The notes under the pieces were generated by a model. The model was not told where the DNA came from, made no database searches, and worked only from the letters and a program-made list of their open reading frames with translations. Shown here in pieces: positions 16,683 to 25,268 of a stretch of 46,164 nt of DNA. Numbering within the stretch: position 1 is the stretch's first letter; each line of letters begins with the position of its first letter. The stretch comes from a virus, in the IMG/VR virus record IMGVR_UViG_3300025816_000021, positions 1 to 46,164 of that record; one strand, 5' to 3'. A program made the translations under genes and the position numbers.

Positions 16683-16690
16683 TATTTATA
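16683..16690 (+). promoter_or_regulatory. Late-promoter-like motif TATTTATA upstream of gp22
   Basis: TATTTATATAAA lies just after the bS21 gene, 112 nt before the scaffold start. It is one of seven intergenic copies. This one has the longest leader of the set, and the leader carries two hairpins. Confidence 0.6.
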
Positions 16691-16700
16691 TAAAAACAAA

Positions 16701-16772
16701 TACACTTTCGTACTTCCGTACATCATAAAGTGTACCAATAGAGAAATTCTATAATAGTTTAAAATAACTATT
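16701..16772 (+). promoter_or_regulatory. Two hairpins in the 5' leader of the scaffold gene
   Basis: TACACTTT (16701-16708) pairs with AAAGTGTA (16727-16734), and GTAC/GTAC pairs inside it across a TTCC loop. A second stem pairs AATAGTT (16753-16759) with AACTATT (16766-16772) over a six-base loop. Neither ends in a long T run, so they look more like leader RNA structure, a processing site or a stabiliser of the abundant scaffold/capsid mRNA than terminators. A clear AAGGAG follows at 16790-16795 before the ATG at 16803. Confidence 0.5.
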
Positions 16773-16802
16773 TTAATTCCAAATTCCGTAAGGAGAATAG
16801 TA

Positions 16803-17843
16803 ATGGATGATTTATTAAAAGATGCCATTGCAGATGCCAAAGCAGTTCGTGAAACAGCTATTACTAATGCTAAGTTAGCGTTAGAAGAAGCTTTCACACC
16901 TAAACTTCAGAATATGCTTTCACAGAAAATTCAGAACGAAATCGAAATTGACGAAGATGAACACGAAGATGAAGATGTCGAAGAAGAAATGGATGATGAA
17001 GAAGCAGAAGAAGGTCGTGGCGATATGAGACGCGACGGTGATGAAGTTGAAGAAGATGGTCACGAAGATAGTGAAGAGGTAGATGAGTCTGAGATAATCG
17101 AAATCGATGGTGTAAAGTATGCACCTGTAGTCGCTGAAGAAGAACACGAAGATGAGATGGACGAAGAAGAAGGCGAAGACATGGAAAAATCTGCCGATGA
17201 AGATGAACTTGACCTTGAAGCTGTTATTAAAGAGCTTGAATCTGAACTTGACGAAGATGCCGACCTTGAAGAAGGACGTAATGATAAAGACGAAAAAGAT
17301 GAAGTCAAGGAAGAAGACGAAGACGATAAAGCTAAAGACGAAGTGAAAGAAGAAGAAGAGGACGATGATTCTAAAGATGAAGTTAAGGAAGACTCTGAGT
17401 TTAACTTAGACGAAATACTTGACGCTCTTAAAGAAGAAGACGAGCCTAAAGAAGACGAAGTTTCTGAAACTTCTAAACTTAAAGCTGAGTTAGAAGAAAC
17501 TCGTGCAGCAGTCAAATTTATGAGAGACAAGCTAAACGAAGTTAATCTACTTAATGCTAAGCTTCTTTTCACAAACAAGCTTTTCCGTGCACATGGCCTA
17601 AACAATGAGCAAAAAATGAAAGTTGTTGAAACTTTCGACAGAGCAACAAATCTAAGAGAAGTCAAGTTGGTTTATTCAACAATGGCTGAAACTTTTGGAA
17701 ATGGTGCTAAAAACAATATTAAAGAATCAAAAGGCTCAGCTTCTAAAGCTGTTGCGTCAACAAAGAGTGAAAAACAAACAGAAGTAATTTCTGAAGGTTC
17801 AGCTCTTCGCAACAGATTCAAGAAGTTAGCCAACATCATTTAA
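16803..17843 (+). CDS. 22: Prohead core scaffolding protein (T4 gp22-like)
   Basis: 346 residues. It forms the internal core around which gp23 assembles and is destroyed by gp21 during maturation. The N-terminus has LALEEAFTPKLQNMLSQKI (25-43), a hallmark of gp22 homologues; LEE29|A30 is a fitting cleavage site. Residues about 45-215 are extremely acidic with repeated Glu/Asp/Lys runs, longer than in T4 gp22 (269 residues). The C-terminal coiled region (LKAELEETRAAVKFMRDKL, then LLFTNKLFRAHGLN and TFDRATNLREVKLVY) is the conserved part. It is preceded by AAGGAG and followed 11 nt later by gp23, the classic scaffold-capsid pair. Confidence 0.93.
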   Translation: MDDLLKDAIADAKAVRETAITNAKLALEEAFTPKLQNMLSQKIQNEIEIDEDEHEDEDVEEEMDDEEAEEGRGDMRRDGDEVEEDGHEDSEEVDESEIIEIDGVKYAPVVAEEEHEDEMDEEEGEDMEKSADEDELDLEAVIKELESELDEDADLEEGRNDKDEKDEVKEEDEDDKAKDEVKEEEEDDDSKDEVKEDSEFNLDEILDALKEEDEPKEDEVSETSKLKAELEETRAAVKFMRDKLNEVNLLNAKLLFTNKLFRAHGLNNEQKMKVVETFDRATNLREVKLVYSTMAETFGNGAKNNIKESKGSASKAVASTKSEKQTEVISEGSALRNRFKKLANII

Positions 17844-17854
17844 GGGGAATTAAA

Positions 17855-19489
17855 ATGCCTAATTATGACAACATTAATGACTTAATGAGTGCTCAATCTC
17901 CGCAAGCTGAATTGTTGAAACACACAAGAAAGCTTACAGAGAAATGGGAACCAACAGGTCTACTTGATGGAATCAATGATGAAACTAAGAAAAGTAGTAT
18001 GTCCGTACTTCTTGAAAACCAGGCTTCACAGCTGGTTAAAGAAGCTTCACAGACATCTACTGGCTCACAAAAAGAAGAATGGTCAGGTGTGGCTCTTCCA
18101 TTGGTTCGTAGAATCTTTGGTGAATTAGCTGCTCAAGACTTCGTAAGCGTTCAGCCTATGAATCTTCCAAGTGGACTTATTTTCTATCTTGATTTCAAAT
18201 ACGGCTCCGGTAACGGGCTTGCTTCCACAGGTGGCGACATCTTTGGTAACACATCAGGTTCAGGCGACGCAAGTGGCGGACTTTATGGTGCAGGTAAATT
18301 CGGATACTCTATGAAAGAACTATCCCAAACCGTAGCACATACAGATGGTGCACAAACGCTAGCACAAGATAAATACATAACCGGTTCAGTAGACCAAGAA
18401 GATACTGATTTCGAACCTTCTTTATCAAGTTCTTTAAGTACTTTGATAAAAGTTAGTATTCGTAAACAGGATTTAGACAACGTTGATGTAGACGCTGTAA
18501 GGTCTTTTGAATTAGTAGGAGATAGTGTAACAACTCAGTATCCTGCTTATACAAAGTACGACGGTAATGATACTATTTCTTTCGTTATCGCTCCACCAGC
18601 AACATCCGGTGTATATGGTGCTCACGTAACATCATCTATTGCAGTTAAATTTTCAAAAGAAACTTCTGCTACAAGCAGAGGCGATTTTGAAGACCTCACC
18701 GCAAATGAACCAACACCAGATGACTTGAGTATACCTCAGGTAGACATCCAAATGAAATCAATTCCGATTGTCGCTAAGACACGTAAATTGAAAGCAGTTT
18801 GGACACCTGAATTAGCTCAAGACCTTAACGCTTATCATTCAGTTGATGCTGAAGCTGAGTTAACATCTATGCTTTCTGAGTACGTTTCTATGGAAATCGA
18901 TTTAGAAATCCTTGATATGTTAATGGCTAACGCTTCTGCTAAGACAGATAGATGGTCTGCTAAAGTTGGATTTGAATGGGATGGCGGAAACGTTTTCGCT
19001 GAATCTTCAGGTAACTCAAATGCTTACACTAAAGGCGAGTGGTTCCAAACACTTGGAAACAAAATACAAGCCGTTAGTAATGCTATTCATCAAAAAACAC
19101 TACGTGGTGGTGCTAACTTTATTGTTGTGTCTCCTGAGACAGCTACAATAATTGAGTCTATTCCAGGCTACGCTGCATCTACAAACGGTGATGCGATGAA
19201 TAACAAGTATGCAATGGGTGTACAACAAATGGGTGCATTAAATAACAGATATACGGTTTACAAGAACCCTTATATGTTAGAGAATCAGATACTATGTGGT
19301 TTCAGAGGAAGTAATTTCTTAGAAACAGGTGCTGTATATGCTCCATATATTCCGTTAATTATGACACCTCTTGTGTATGACCCGGTCAACTTTACTCCAC
19401 GTAAAGGTGTAATGACTCGTTATGCTAAGAAGATGGTTCGTCCTGAGTTCTACGGTAAAGTCATCGTTGCAGACGTTGATATGGTGTAA
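17855..19489 (+). CDS. 23: Major capsid protein (T4 gp23-like)
   Basis: 544 residues, close to T4 gp23 (521). HK97-fold capsomer protein made as a precursor. The probable maturation site is LVKE63|A64, matching the T4 cut at Glu65|Ala66. The following region, EEWSGVALPLVRRIFGELAAQDFVSVQPM, is the most typical signature of gp23 (T4 has PALVGLVRRAMPKLVAYDIAGVQPM). Other matches include KTRKLKAVWTPELAQDLNAYHSVDAEAEL, GANFIVVSPETATI and the end VRPEFYGKVIVADVDMV. SD AAGGGG lies before the ATG. It is followed by a strong terminator, consistent with very high expression of this unit. No gp24 vertex paralogue is seen in the window. Confidence 0.97.
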   Translation: MPNYDNINDLMSAQSPQAELLKHTRKLTEKWEPTGLLDGINDETKKSSMSVLLENQASQLVKEASQTSTGSQKEEWSGVALPLVRRIFGELAAQDFVSVQPMNLPSGLIFYLDFKYGSGNGLASTGGDIFGNTSGSGDASGGLYGAGKFGYSMKELSQTVAHTDGAQTLAQDKYITGSVDQEDTDFEPSLSSSLSTLIKVSIRKQDLDNVDVDAVRSFELVGDSVTTQYPAYTKYDGNDTISFVIAPPATSGVYGAHVTSSIAVKFSKETSATSRGDFEDLTANEPTPDDLSIPQVDIQMKSIPIVAKTRKLKAVWTPELAQDLNAYHSVDAEAELTSMLSEYVSMEIDLEILDMLMANASAKTDRWSAKVGFEWDGGNVFAESSGNSNAYTKGEWFQTLGNKIQAVSNAIHQKTLRGGANFIVVSPETATIIESIPGYAASTNGDAMNNKYAMGVQQMGALNNRYTVYKNPYMLENQILCGFRGSNFLETGAVYAPYIPLIMTPLVYDPVNFTPRKGVMTRYAKKMVRPEFYGKVIVADVDMV

Positions 19490-19520
19490 GTTTAAGTTAA
19501 ACTTATACACTTTAAAGATT

Positions 19521-19551
19521 AAGCCCCTCTTTTGGGGCTTTTTCTTTTTTT
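19521..19551 (+). terminator. Intrinsic terminator after the capsid gene
   Basis: AAGCCCC (19521-19527) pairs with GGGGCTT (19534-19540) over a six-base loop, followed by TTTCTTTTTTT. It is 31 nt after the gp23 stop and before the next promoter-like motif. Confidence 0.92.
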
Positions 19552-19578
19552 ACAACCTTCAGAAACTTAATAGTTTTA

Positions 19579-19586
19579 TATTTATA
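19579..19586 (+). promoter_or_regulatory. Late-promoter-like motif TATTTATA upstream of the neck genes
   Basis: TATTTATATATGA, identical over 12 bases to the copies at 8509, 35898 and 41926. It lies between the gp23 terminator and the neck gene, 27 nt before its ATG, with TTTGGAG as ribosome site. The terminator-then-motif order is the best positional argument that the motif starts transcription. Confidence 0.7.
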
Positions 19587-19613
19587 TATGACAAAAGACT
19601 TTTGGAGAAATAA

Positions 19614-20783
19614 ATGGCACAATTACCAATTTGGGCTGGTTCGAGTAATTTTAGTAGTAGTCAAACACCATATGGATTTTATGATTCAGATTCAGAATTT
19701 TCAGGTTCAGGTGTACATTCTGTAGATAGATTTTCTGATTGGGCTGCTAAAAGACTCGGATATCCTATTATAGATGTAGAAATGCAATCAGGCTCTTTTT
19801 ATGCCTGTTATGAAGAATCTATTACTGAATATTCAGCACAAGTAAATCAATTTAATATCAAAGATAATCTATTATCTTTACAAGGACAATCTACAGGCTC
19901 AAATTTAACACACAGACCTGTTACAAATTCTTTCGGCAGATTCATAACTCTTTCAGAACAATATGGTACTGAAGCAGGTGTTGGTGGTACGGTAGATTTC
20001 AAAACAGGCTCTATTGACATTGTTAGTGGCTCACAAGAATACGATTTAAATACATTATGGACAAACGTTTCAGAAAGTGTAGCTTCTTCAGGTAGTGGCA
20101 TAGAAGTTAGAAAAGTTTTTTATGAAGGCCCTGCAGCAGTCAATAAATATTTTGACCCTTATGCGGGTGTTGGTAGTAATAATATGAATATGTTAGACGC
20201 TTTTGGTTGGGGAAATTTTTCTCCTTCAGTACAATTTTTGATGATGCCTATGTATTCTGATTTGCTAAGAATACAAGCGATTGAATTAAACGACCAAATA
20301 AGAAAATCAGCATATACATTTGAATTGATTAACAATAAATTAAGAATTTTTCCAAGACCATTAGAAAACTATAAATTACATTTTAAATATCTGATTAAAG
20401 ATGACAGAGGTAATCCGTTAAAAGGTGATAGTGTAGGAAGAGTTAGTGATATTAGTAATGCTCCGTATGACAATATGGAGTTTAGACATATAAATGATGT
20501 TGGTAAACAATGGATAAAGAAATATGCTTTAGCTCTTTGTAAAGAATTATTAGGAACGATACGAAGTAAATATGCTTCAGTTCCTATACCAGGCGGTGAT
20601 GTCTCAATGGATGGAGATACGTTAAGAAATGAAGCCGCTTCAGAAAAAGAAACTTTAGTAACACAACTTAGGGAAATATTAGAACAAACAAGTAGAAAAG
20701 CAATGATGGAATCAGAACGAGATGAAGCTGAAGCGTTGCAAGAAAAACTTAATAAAGTTCCATACCCTATTTACATAGGATAA
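19614..20783 (+). CDS. 13: Neck protein / head-tail connector (gp13-like by position)
   Basis: 389 residues. After an N-terminal Ser/Gly-rich segment comes a connector-type core: FSDWAAKRLGYPIIDVEMQ, YACYEESITEYSAQVNQFNI, then YDLNTLW, IEVRKVFYEGPAAVNKYFDPYAG, and LNDQIRKSAYTFELINNKLRIFP. I associate this set with neck/adaptor proteins of marine T4-like phages. In T4 gp13 and gp14 complete the head so that the tail can join. The order here (this gene, a 161-residue protein, then a gp15 homologue) mirrors T4 13-14-15. Direct similarity to T4 gp13 is not obvious to me, so the symbol rests partly on order. Confidence 0.75.
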   Translation: MAQLPIWAGSSNFSSSQTPYGFYDSDSEFSGSGVHSVDRFSDWAAKRLGYPIIDVEMQSGSFYACYEESITEYSAQVNQFNIKDNLLSLQGQSTGSNLTHRPVTNSFGRFITLSEQYGTEAGVGGTVDFKTGSIDIVSGSQEYDLNTLWTNVSESVASSGSGIEVRKVFYEGPAAVNKYFDPYAGVGSNNMNMLDAFGWGNFSPSVQFLMMPMYSDLLRIQAIELNDQIRKSAYTFELINNKLRIFPRPLENYKLHFKYLIKDDRGNPLKGDSVGRVSDISNAPYDNMEFRHINDVGKQWIKKYALALCKELLGTIRSKYASVPIPGGDVSMDGDTLRNEAASEKETLVTQLREILEQTSRKAMMESERDEAEALQEKLNKVPYPIYIG

Positions 20784-20787
20784 TAAA

Positions 20788-21273
20788 ATGGCAGGACGCT
20801 TTCTCTCAACAAGAGATAACAACTTCTTTCATAAAGTTAATAAAGAACTTCTTGGTGACCCTGTGAACGGTAAAGACGGAATCATAGACCAAGAAGTTGT
20901 TGTATATCAACTTGACGCTGGTGAAACTCCAACTGATATGTATGGAGAATCAGCATCCGGTAAATCTTGGAAACCGGGTGTCACATTGAATTGTTTAATT
21001 GAAGCTGAAGATTTTGATTTCAATACTGATGAGTTTGGACCGGACAGAAATCAAAATGTTACCTTTTCTTTTCTAAGAGATTCAATTTTAGATGCAAAAA
21101 TTGTTATTAGTTTAGGTGATGTAGTTAATTGGAATTACGCATATTGGACTATTTCTAATTTAAATGAAAATCAGTTAGTAGGAGGTATGCAGAATCAAAA
21201 CTTTTCAGTAATAGCATCAGGATATCTAACACGAATAAGTAGTTTAGGCATTGAACAAGTGAGGACAATATAA
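20788..21273 (+). CDS. 14: Neck protein (gp14-like by position)
   Basis: 161 residues, shorter than T4 gp14 (256). It begins MAGRFLSTRDNNFFHKVNKEL and contains IDQEVVVYQLD, then LNCLIEAEDFDFNTDEFGPD, and a hydrophobic VTFSFLRDSILDAKIVISLGD. Alternating beta-type patterns fill the second half. In T4-like phages the second neck protein carries such a DEFGPD-like stretch before a long beta region, and the neighbours on both sides fit 13 and 15. It would join head and tail. Confidence is moderate because the family match is from memory. It overlaps the gp15-like gene by one base. Confidence 0.7.
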   Translation: MAGRFLSTRDNNFFHKVNKELLGDPVNGKDGIIDQEVVVYQLDAGETPTDMYGESASGKSWKPGVTLNCLIEAEDFDFNTDEFGPDRNQNVTFSFLRDSILDAKIVISLGDVVNWNYAYWTISNLNENQLVGGMQNQNFSVIASGYLTRISSLGIEQVRTI

Positions 21274-22148
21274 TGGCAGGTAGACAAGTAGAGCCAAAGT
21301 TATCAAGACCTATAGAATATACAGAAAAACGTAAAGTAAATAGGTCTCGTGAATTAAGAAGAGATGATGATAGTCTTAAAAAGAATTATTCAATTACTCT
21401 TATGGACCACGATGCGGCTGTTATGTATTATTTTAATGAAGTAATAAGACCCGCAGTTGAAGAAAATGGTAATCAAGTTAAAGTTCCTATTATGTATGCT
21501 AATCCTGAAAGATGGGCTGCAGTTAGAAAATCAGGGTGGATGCAAGACAGAAATAAAAAAAGAGTTATACCTGTTATAGCATTTAGACGAGTCTCTGTTG
21601 AAAAAGACCCAAATTATTCTATTGATAAGTTAGATGCTAATAAGCCAAGACTCAATTATCAATTTCAAAAAAAATATTCTGTAAATAACAGATACGATTT
21701 AATGAGTGCTATGAATGGTGCTGAGCCAAGTCAAGAATTTCATTCTGTAACTATGCCGGATTATATGATTATGAATTATGAAGCTATCATATGGACAAAC
21801 TTCACAGACCAAATGAATAGAATTATAGAAAAGATTAATTTTACTGATGGCTCATATTGGGGTGACCCTGGAAAATTTAAATTTCGAGCAAGTATAGATA
21901 GTTTTCAAGATGCATCAGAGTTTGAACAAGAACGATTAATTAGAACTAATTTTAGTTTTACTTTTAATGGGTATCTACTGCCTGAAGAATTTAATGGCGT
22001 ATCTAACACACAGAGAGGATTTTCTCCAAAGTTTGTTACAAACTTTTCAGAAGCATCAAGTAATCTAAAGCAAACATTAGATAATGAAGATTTAAATGAT
22101 AACAAATATAACTTTCCACAGCAAGGCGGAATTGAGAGTCAAGTATAG
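21273..22148 (+). CDS. 15: Tail sheath terminator/stabiliser (T4 gp15-like)
   Basis: 291 residues (T4 gp15: 272). gp15 forms the hexameric ring that caps the sheath and tube and binds the neck. The layout agrees with T4: an early block VKVPIMYANPERWA (T4 VPITYASKEHF), IPVIAFRRVSVEKD (T4 LPRINLHLVDFSYN), then MPDYMIMNYEAIIWTNFTDQMNRIIEKI (T4 YELSIFTRYEDDMFQIVEQI), and a closing FSFTFNGYLLPEE (T4 LTFEVNGWMYPP). The resemblance is spread over the whole protein, making the assignment firmer than for its two upstream neighbours. The stop is 9 nt before the next ATG. Confidence 0.88.
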   Translation: MAGRQVEPKLSRPIEYTEKRKVNRSRELRRDDDSLKKNYSITLMDHDAAVMYYFNEVIRPAVEENGNQVKVPIMYANPERWAAVRKSGWMQDRNKKRVIPVIAFRRVSVEKDPNYSIDKLDANKPRLNYQFQKKYSVNNRYDLMSAMNGAEPSQEFHSVTMPDYMIMNYEAIIWTNFTDQMNRIIEKINFTDGSYWGDPGKFKFRASIDSFQDASEFEQERLIRTNFSFTFNGYLLPEEFNGVSNTQRGFSPKFVTNFSEASSNLKQTLDNEDLNDNKYNFPQQGGIESQV

Positions 22149-22157
22149 GAGAGGCTA

Positions 22158-22625
22158 ATGCCTGATGCGAGAGATTTTTTAAGAGTTAACCAAATAGGAC
22201 CACAAGAAGATTTAGAGTTCACTAATTCAAATGGCGGGCCAACTCTTTACGTTATGAGAGGCACAGGTCAGCCATCAAGTTCTGCAGATGATAACGCAAT
22301 CGTTACTTATGGTTATCTTAAAGGAAACTTTGTAAACAGACAAGTATATTTGTCCGGTAGCCAATCGTCTTCTCTTGATTCTGATGGAAATCAATTTTAT
22401 CAAGTTACTTTCAAACCAACAGGTTCACAAAGAATAAACACAGATAGTTTAGAAGTATATTTAAACGGATTAAGTTTACGACAAAATGAAAATTCAAATG
22501 CACACTCTTCAGACTACTTTGTATCAGGTACAGATAAAGTTGTAATATATAATATTACAGGTTCATATGGATATCGTCTAAAAGACGAAGATAAATTAAA
22601 AATAAAATTTACTCAAGGATTCTAA
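22158..22625 (+). CDS. Beta-rich virion appendage protein A
   Basis: 155 residues, Ser/Gly/Asn-rich and beta-patterned. Its C-terminal half has SLEVYLNGLSLRQNEN...DYFVSGTDKVVIYN...LKIKF. The next gene carries a diverged copy of this domain. Text like LEVYLNG followed by a DYFVSG turn is common in phage tail appendage proteins that form small beta-sandwich domains. The N-terminus, RDFLRVNQIGPQEDLEF, may attach it to the virion. It is preceded by TAGGAGAGG, a strong ribosome site, and is coupled to the next gene by TAATG. Probably a fibre or collar component; the exact place on the virion is unknown. Confidence 0.78.
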   Translation: MPDARDFLRVNQIGPQEDLEFTNSNGGPTLYVMRGTGQPSSSADDNAIVTYGYLKGNFVNRQVYLSGSQSSSLDSDGNQFYQVTFKPTGSQRINTDSLEVYLNGLSLRQNENSNAHSSDYFVSGTDKVVIYNITGSYGYRLKDEDKLKIKFTQGF

Positions 22626-23131
22626 TGGCAAACTCAACGGAAATACGAAGAATCTTAATAAATTCTATAGTGTCTGTAAATGATGAAAATAATGTTTCTG
22701 AAGTATTAGGATTCAGACATACATTAAATGGTAGTTTAAAGCCTTTTAATTTACATTTAACAAGTAGTTTATCAGAAAACAATACTGATATAATCACGCA
22801 AAATTATGTTAATACTCTTATAAAAGATAGAGAAGAAGTTCTTCCTAAACAACAAAGAAGGTCTGATTCTACTACACAAGTTTATAATATAGATGTTCCT
22901 ACAGGACAAGCAATAGTTACAGGAAGTGTTTCTTTAAAAATAAATGGTTTAGAACAACAAACTACTGAAGACCAAAAAACACACAGGGTTAGTGGTTCAG
23001 ATTATTTTTTATCCGGGTCAAGATTTGAACAATTAGTTTTATATAAACCACGTGGTGACCATAGTGGAATCTTAGTAGATAACTCGGATACCTTACTAAT
23101 TAAGTATAGAGCGGAGACGATAATTGGCTAA
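22625..23131 (+). CDS. Beta-rich virion appendage protein B (paralogue of A in its C-terminal domain)
   Basis: 168 residues. The N-terminal part (RRILINSIVSVNDENNVSE) is unrelated to protein A. From about 100 the sequence SVSLKINGLEQQTTEDQ...SDYFLSGSRFEQLVLYKP...DTLLIKY follows the same strand and turn order as protein A, so one beta-domain is shared. It contains repeated LTSSLSEN-like Ser-rich text typical of marine phage fibres. It overlaps the next gene's TTG start by 8 nt. Likely a structural subunit acting with protein A. No catalytic motif is seen. Confidence 0.78.
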   Translation: MANSTEIRRILINSIVSVNDENNVSEVLGFRHTLNGSLKPFNLHLTSSLSENNTDIITQNYVNTLIKDREEVLPKQQRRSDSTTQVYNIDVPTGQAIVTGSVSLKINGLEQQTTEDQKTHRVSGSDYFLSGSRFEQLVLYKPRGDHSGILVDNSDTLLIKYRAETIIG

Positions 23132-23882
23132 AATAGATTTAACAAGACAAGCAAAAGCACCACAACAAGCGGGACAATTTTTAAGAACTACAAATGTAAC
23201 GAGTTCTTTAACAAGTGAATACGGGTGGGAAACAGCTGACTTTAATTTTACAGGTTCATTTACAGGGTCTTTTTCAGGTTCGTTTGAGATTGATAGAATA
23301 CACGGACTTGGAATAGTTAGTAGTTCTGCACAAACAAAAGCAAATCTACCTGCAAGTACTATAAGTTCTTCTGCACAATTAGCATCACAAATAAGTGGCT
23401 CTTTTTCAAAAGCACATTTAGCCGCAAAAATACCTAATCTGATAAGTGGCTCAGACCAACTAATAGATTTGTTGCCGAAAGGAATTCGTTCAGGTTCACA
23501 AGCAAATTTAGATTCAGACTCACAGCTATTGACTTTTAATGCGTCAACTTACGGATTATCTATCACAGGCGGAAATTCAGTAGACTTATCAGGCCTTTCA
23601 GGAGGCGGTGGCAGTGGCGGTGGCTCAGGATTAGCAATAACTGCTTCATTTTCCGGAAGTATCTTGAGTTCTAATTCAAGGACATTTGATTTTCACGGTG
23701 ACGCAATGACTGCAACAAATAATGGTAATGCTATAAGTATATTTGCTACGACAGGTTCTCGTGTAGTAACTAACAACGTAACGGCTTCGATGTTTTTACT
23801 AAGACCAATCGTAGGTGCGACACCTACTGCAACAGGCGGTGGCATAATGTATAGTGGTAGTGCTTTTTATGTAGGACTTTGA
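23124..23882 (+). CDS. Fibre-like protein with GSF and SSSAQ motifs
   Basis: 252 residues, TTG start at 23124 with GGAG about 10 nt upstream; no ATG is available near the start of the conserved text. It contains NFTGSFTGSFSGSFEID, GIVSSSAQ, ISSSAQLASQISGSF, and a Gly/Ser linker (SGGGGSGGGSG) about two thirds along. The FTGSF and VSSSAQ phrases are hallmarks of fibre proteins in many uncultured marine phages. The C-terminus (ATGGGIMYSGSAFYVGL) resembles a short fibre tip. No chaperone or lyase domain is evident. It is the last gene of the unit that begins with the neck genes; a promoter-like motif follows. Confidence 0.78.
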   Translation: MAKIDLTRQAKAPQQAGQFLRTTNVTSSLTSEYGWETADFNFTGSFTGSFSGSFEIDRIHGLGIVSSSAQTKANLPASTISSSAQLASQISGSFSKAHLAAKIPNLISGSDQLIDLLPKGIRSGSQANLDSDSQLLTFNASTYGLSITGGNSVDLSGLSGGGGSGGGSGLAITASFSGSILSSNSRTFDFHGDAMTATNNGNAISIFATTGSRVVTNNVTASMFLLRPIVGATPTATGGGIMYSGSAFYVGL

Positions 23883-23913
23883 TAGATGATGACACAATTT
23901 TTTAAAAACATAA

Positions 23914-23921
23914 TATTTATA
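23914..23921 (+). promoter_or_regulatory. Late-promoter-like motif TATTTATA upstream of the fibre/giant-protein unit
   Basis: TATTTATAAGTG lies in the 75-nt gap, 36 nt before the ATG at 23958. Its second half differs from the commonest form, so it may be weaker. It is the only clear intergenic copy before the 12-kb stretch that includes the giant gene. Confidence 0.55.
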
Positions 23922-23957
23922 AGTGAAGATGAATAGCCGAATTAGGGGAGAAAAGTA

Positions 23958-25022
23958 ATGGCAAATTGGAAAAAAGTAATCGTTTCAGGCTCAAATGCAA
24001 GTCTGAATAATGTAACTGCGAGTTACTTTAAAGGAGACGGTTCAGCATTAACGGGTGTAACAGCCGCAGTTGATATTGACTCTTTATCTGCTGTAACAAG
24101 TTTACATCAGACAGAAGACCACTTTATTGTTTCAGATAATGGTACTGAAAAGAAGATAACATTTAGTAATGTAGAAGATGGTGTATTCGGAAATGTTAGT
24201 GGAGATGCAACAATCGCAGCAGGTGGTGCATTAACAATCGCCGCAGATTCAGTTGAAAACTCTATGTTGGCAAACATCACAAGAGGTAGTATTAAAGTTG
24301 GTGGCGGTTCAAATGCTCCTACTGATTTAGATGCAAAAACATCAGGACAGATTTTAGTTGGTGATGGAACAGATATTGCTTCAGTAGCAGTTAGTGGAGA
24401 TATTGCATTAGCTTCAAACGGTGCTATGACAATACAAGCTAACTCAGTTGCTTTAGCGACAGATACTACAGGCGATTATGTTCAGAACATAACAGCAGGT
24501 ACAGGTATTTCATCTACAGGTGCTACAAGTGGTGAAAATATCGCACACACATTGAATGTCGATATGTCGGGATTATCTTCTGCAACAATAGGAGCTGGTA
24601 CATCAGAAGTGACTATCGGTGATAATCTTACCATTAATGGTGACTTAACAATCTATGGTGATACGGTTCAACAACAAGTTTCAAATTTATTAGTAGAAGA
24701 TAAATTTATTTTACTTAATAGTGGTTCTGCCGCAGGTGATGGTGGTATTGTAGTACAAACTAACGCATCTTACGCTGGCGCCGCTTTAGTATTTGATGAC
24801 GACATTAACAGATGGGCAGTAGGTGCGGAAGATAAATTAGCACATAATGCGACATCAGTAGATGCTTCAGCAGCAGGATTTCAATACATAGTATCTGTTT
24901 CAGGTTCAGCTTTAGACCCAAATGATGGTGCTAATCCAAATGATTTTGGAACAGCCGCAGGTAGTAGAATAGGTATGATGCACGTAAATACAGCAACAGG
25001 TGATATATTTATTTATTCATAA
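23958..25022 (+). CDS. Fibre-like protein with shared N-terminal block
   Basis: 354 residues, Gly/Ala/Ser/Thr/Asn/Asp-rich. It starts MANWKKVIVSGSNASLNNVT, nearly the same as the start of the protein at 25511, followed by SYFKGDGSALTGV. The middle has beta-helix-like repeats (GDATIAAGGALTIAADSV, GDIALASNGAMTIQANSV, then GDNLTINGDLTIYGDT). The C-terminal domain (LLVEDKFILLNSGSAAGDGGIVVQ...) is typical of marine phage tail-fibre or structural proteins. It has no transmembrane segment or enzyme motif. The ribosome site is AGGGGAG. Probably a virion fibre whose N-terminus docks to the same site as the 25511 protein. Confidence 0.82.
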   Translation: MANWKKVIVSGSNASLNNVTASYFKGDGSALTGVTAAVDIDSLSAVTSLHQTEDHFIVSDNGTEKKITFSNVEDGVFGNVSGDATIAAGGALTIAADSVENSMLANITRGSIKVGGGSNAPTDLDAKTSGQILVGDGTDIASVAVSGDIALASNGAMTIQANSVALATDTTGDYVQNITAGTGISSTGATSGENIAHTLNVDMSGLSSATIGAGTSEVTIGDNLTINGDLTIYGDTVQQQVSNLLVEDKFILLNSGSAAGDGGIVVQTNASYAGAALVFDDDINRWAVGAEDKLAHNATSVDASAAGFQYIVSVSGSALDPNDGANPNDFGTAAGSRIGMMHVNTATGDIFIYS

Positions 25023-25043
25023 AATAGAAGATAAAGGTTACAT

Positions 25044-25268
25044 ATGGGATTAATAGACAAGGTTGACCCTAAACGTAAGAAAACGACAAGGTCAAAACCA
25101 AAAACAGCAATGAACACACCAAATAGTGTTTTAGACTTAGAAAAAAAACATATTGAGTGGTTATTAAGAACAATAGGAGATTCAGTATCACTAAGAGGTT
25201 CTGATTTACAAGTTGCGATTGATTCAGTTCAATGGTTACAAAGTGAGTACAAGAGGCTAACAGGATGA
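25044..25268 (+). CDS. Small protein of the fibre operon, unknown function
   Basis: 74 residues. A basic, Lys/Thr-rich N-terminal third (VDPKRKKTTRSKPKTAMN) is followed by a helical C-terminal two thirds (LEKKHIEWLLRTIGDSVSLRGSDLQVAIDSVQWLQSEYKRL). The latter type occurs in many phages as a small 60-75 residue protein near structural genes, with no assigned function that I know. It starts after AAAGG and overlaps the next small ORF by 4 nt (ATGA). The conserved-looking helix pair could be a protein-protein adaptor. Confidence 0.72.
   Translation: MGLIDKVDPKRKKTTRSKPKTAMNTPNSVLDLEKKHIEWLLRTIGDSVSLRGSDLQVAIDSVQWLQSEYKRLTG

Noticed and set aside
17060-17665. 201-residue Ser-rich ORF on the - strand.
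   Set aside because: It is the antisense of the Glu/Asp/Lys-rich scaffold gene (GAA/GAT read backwards gives Ser/Phe/Ile-type codons). No start signal.
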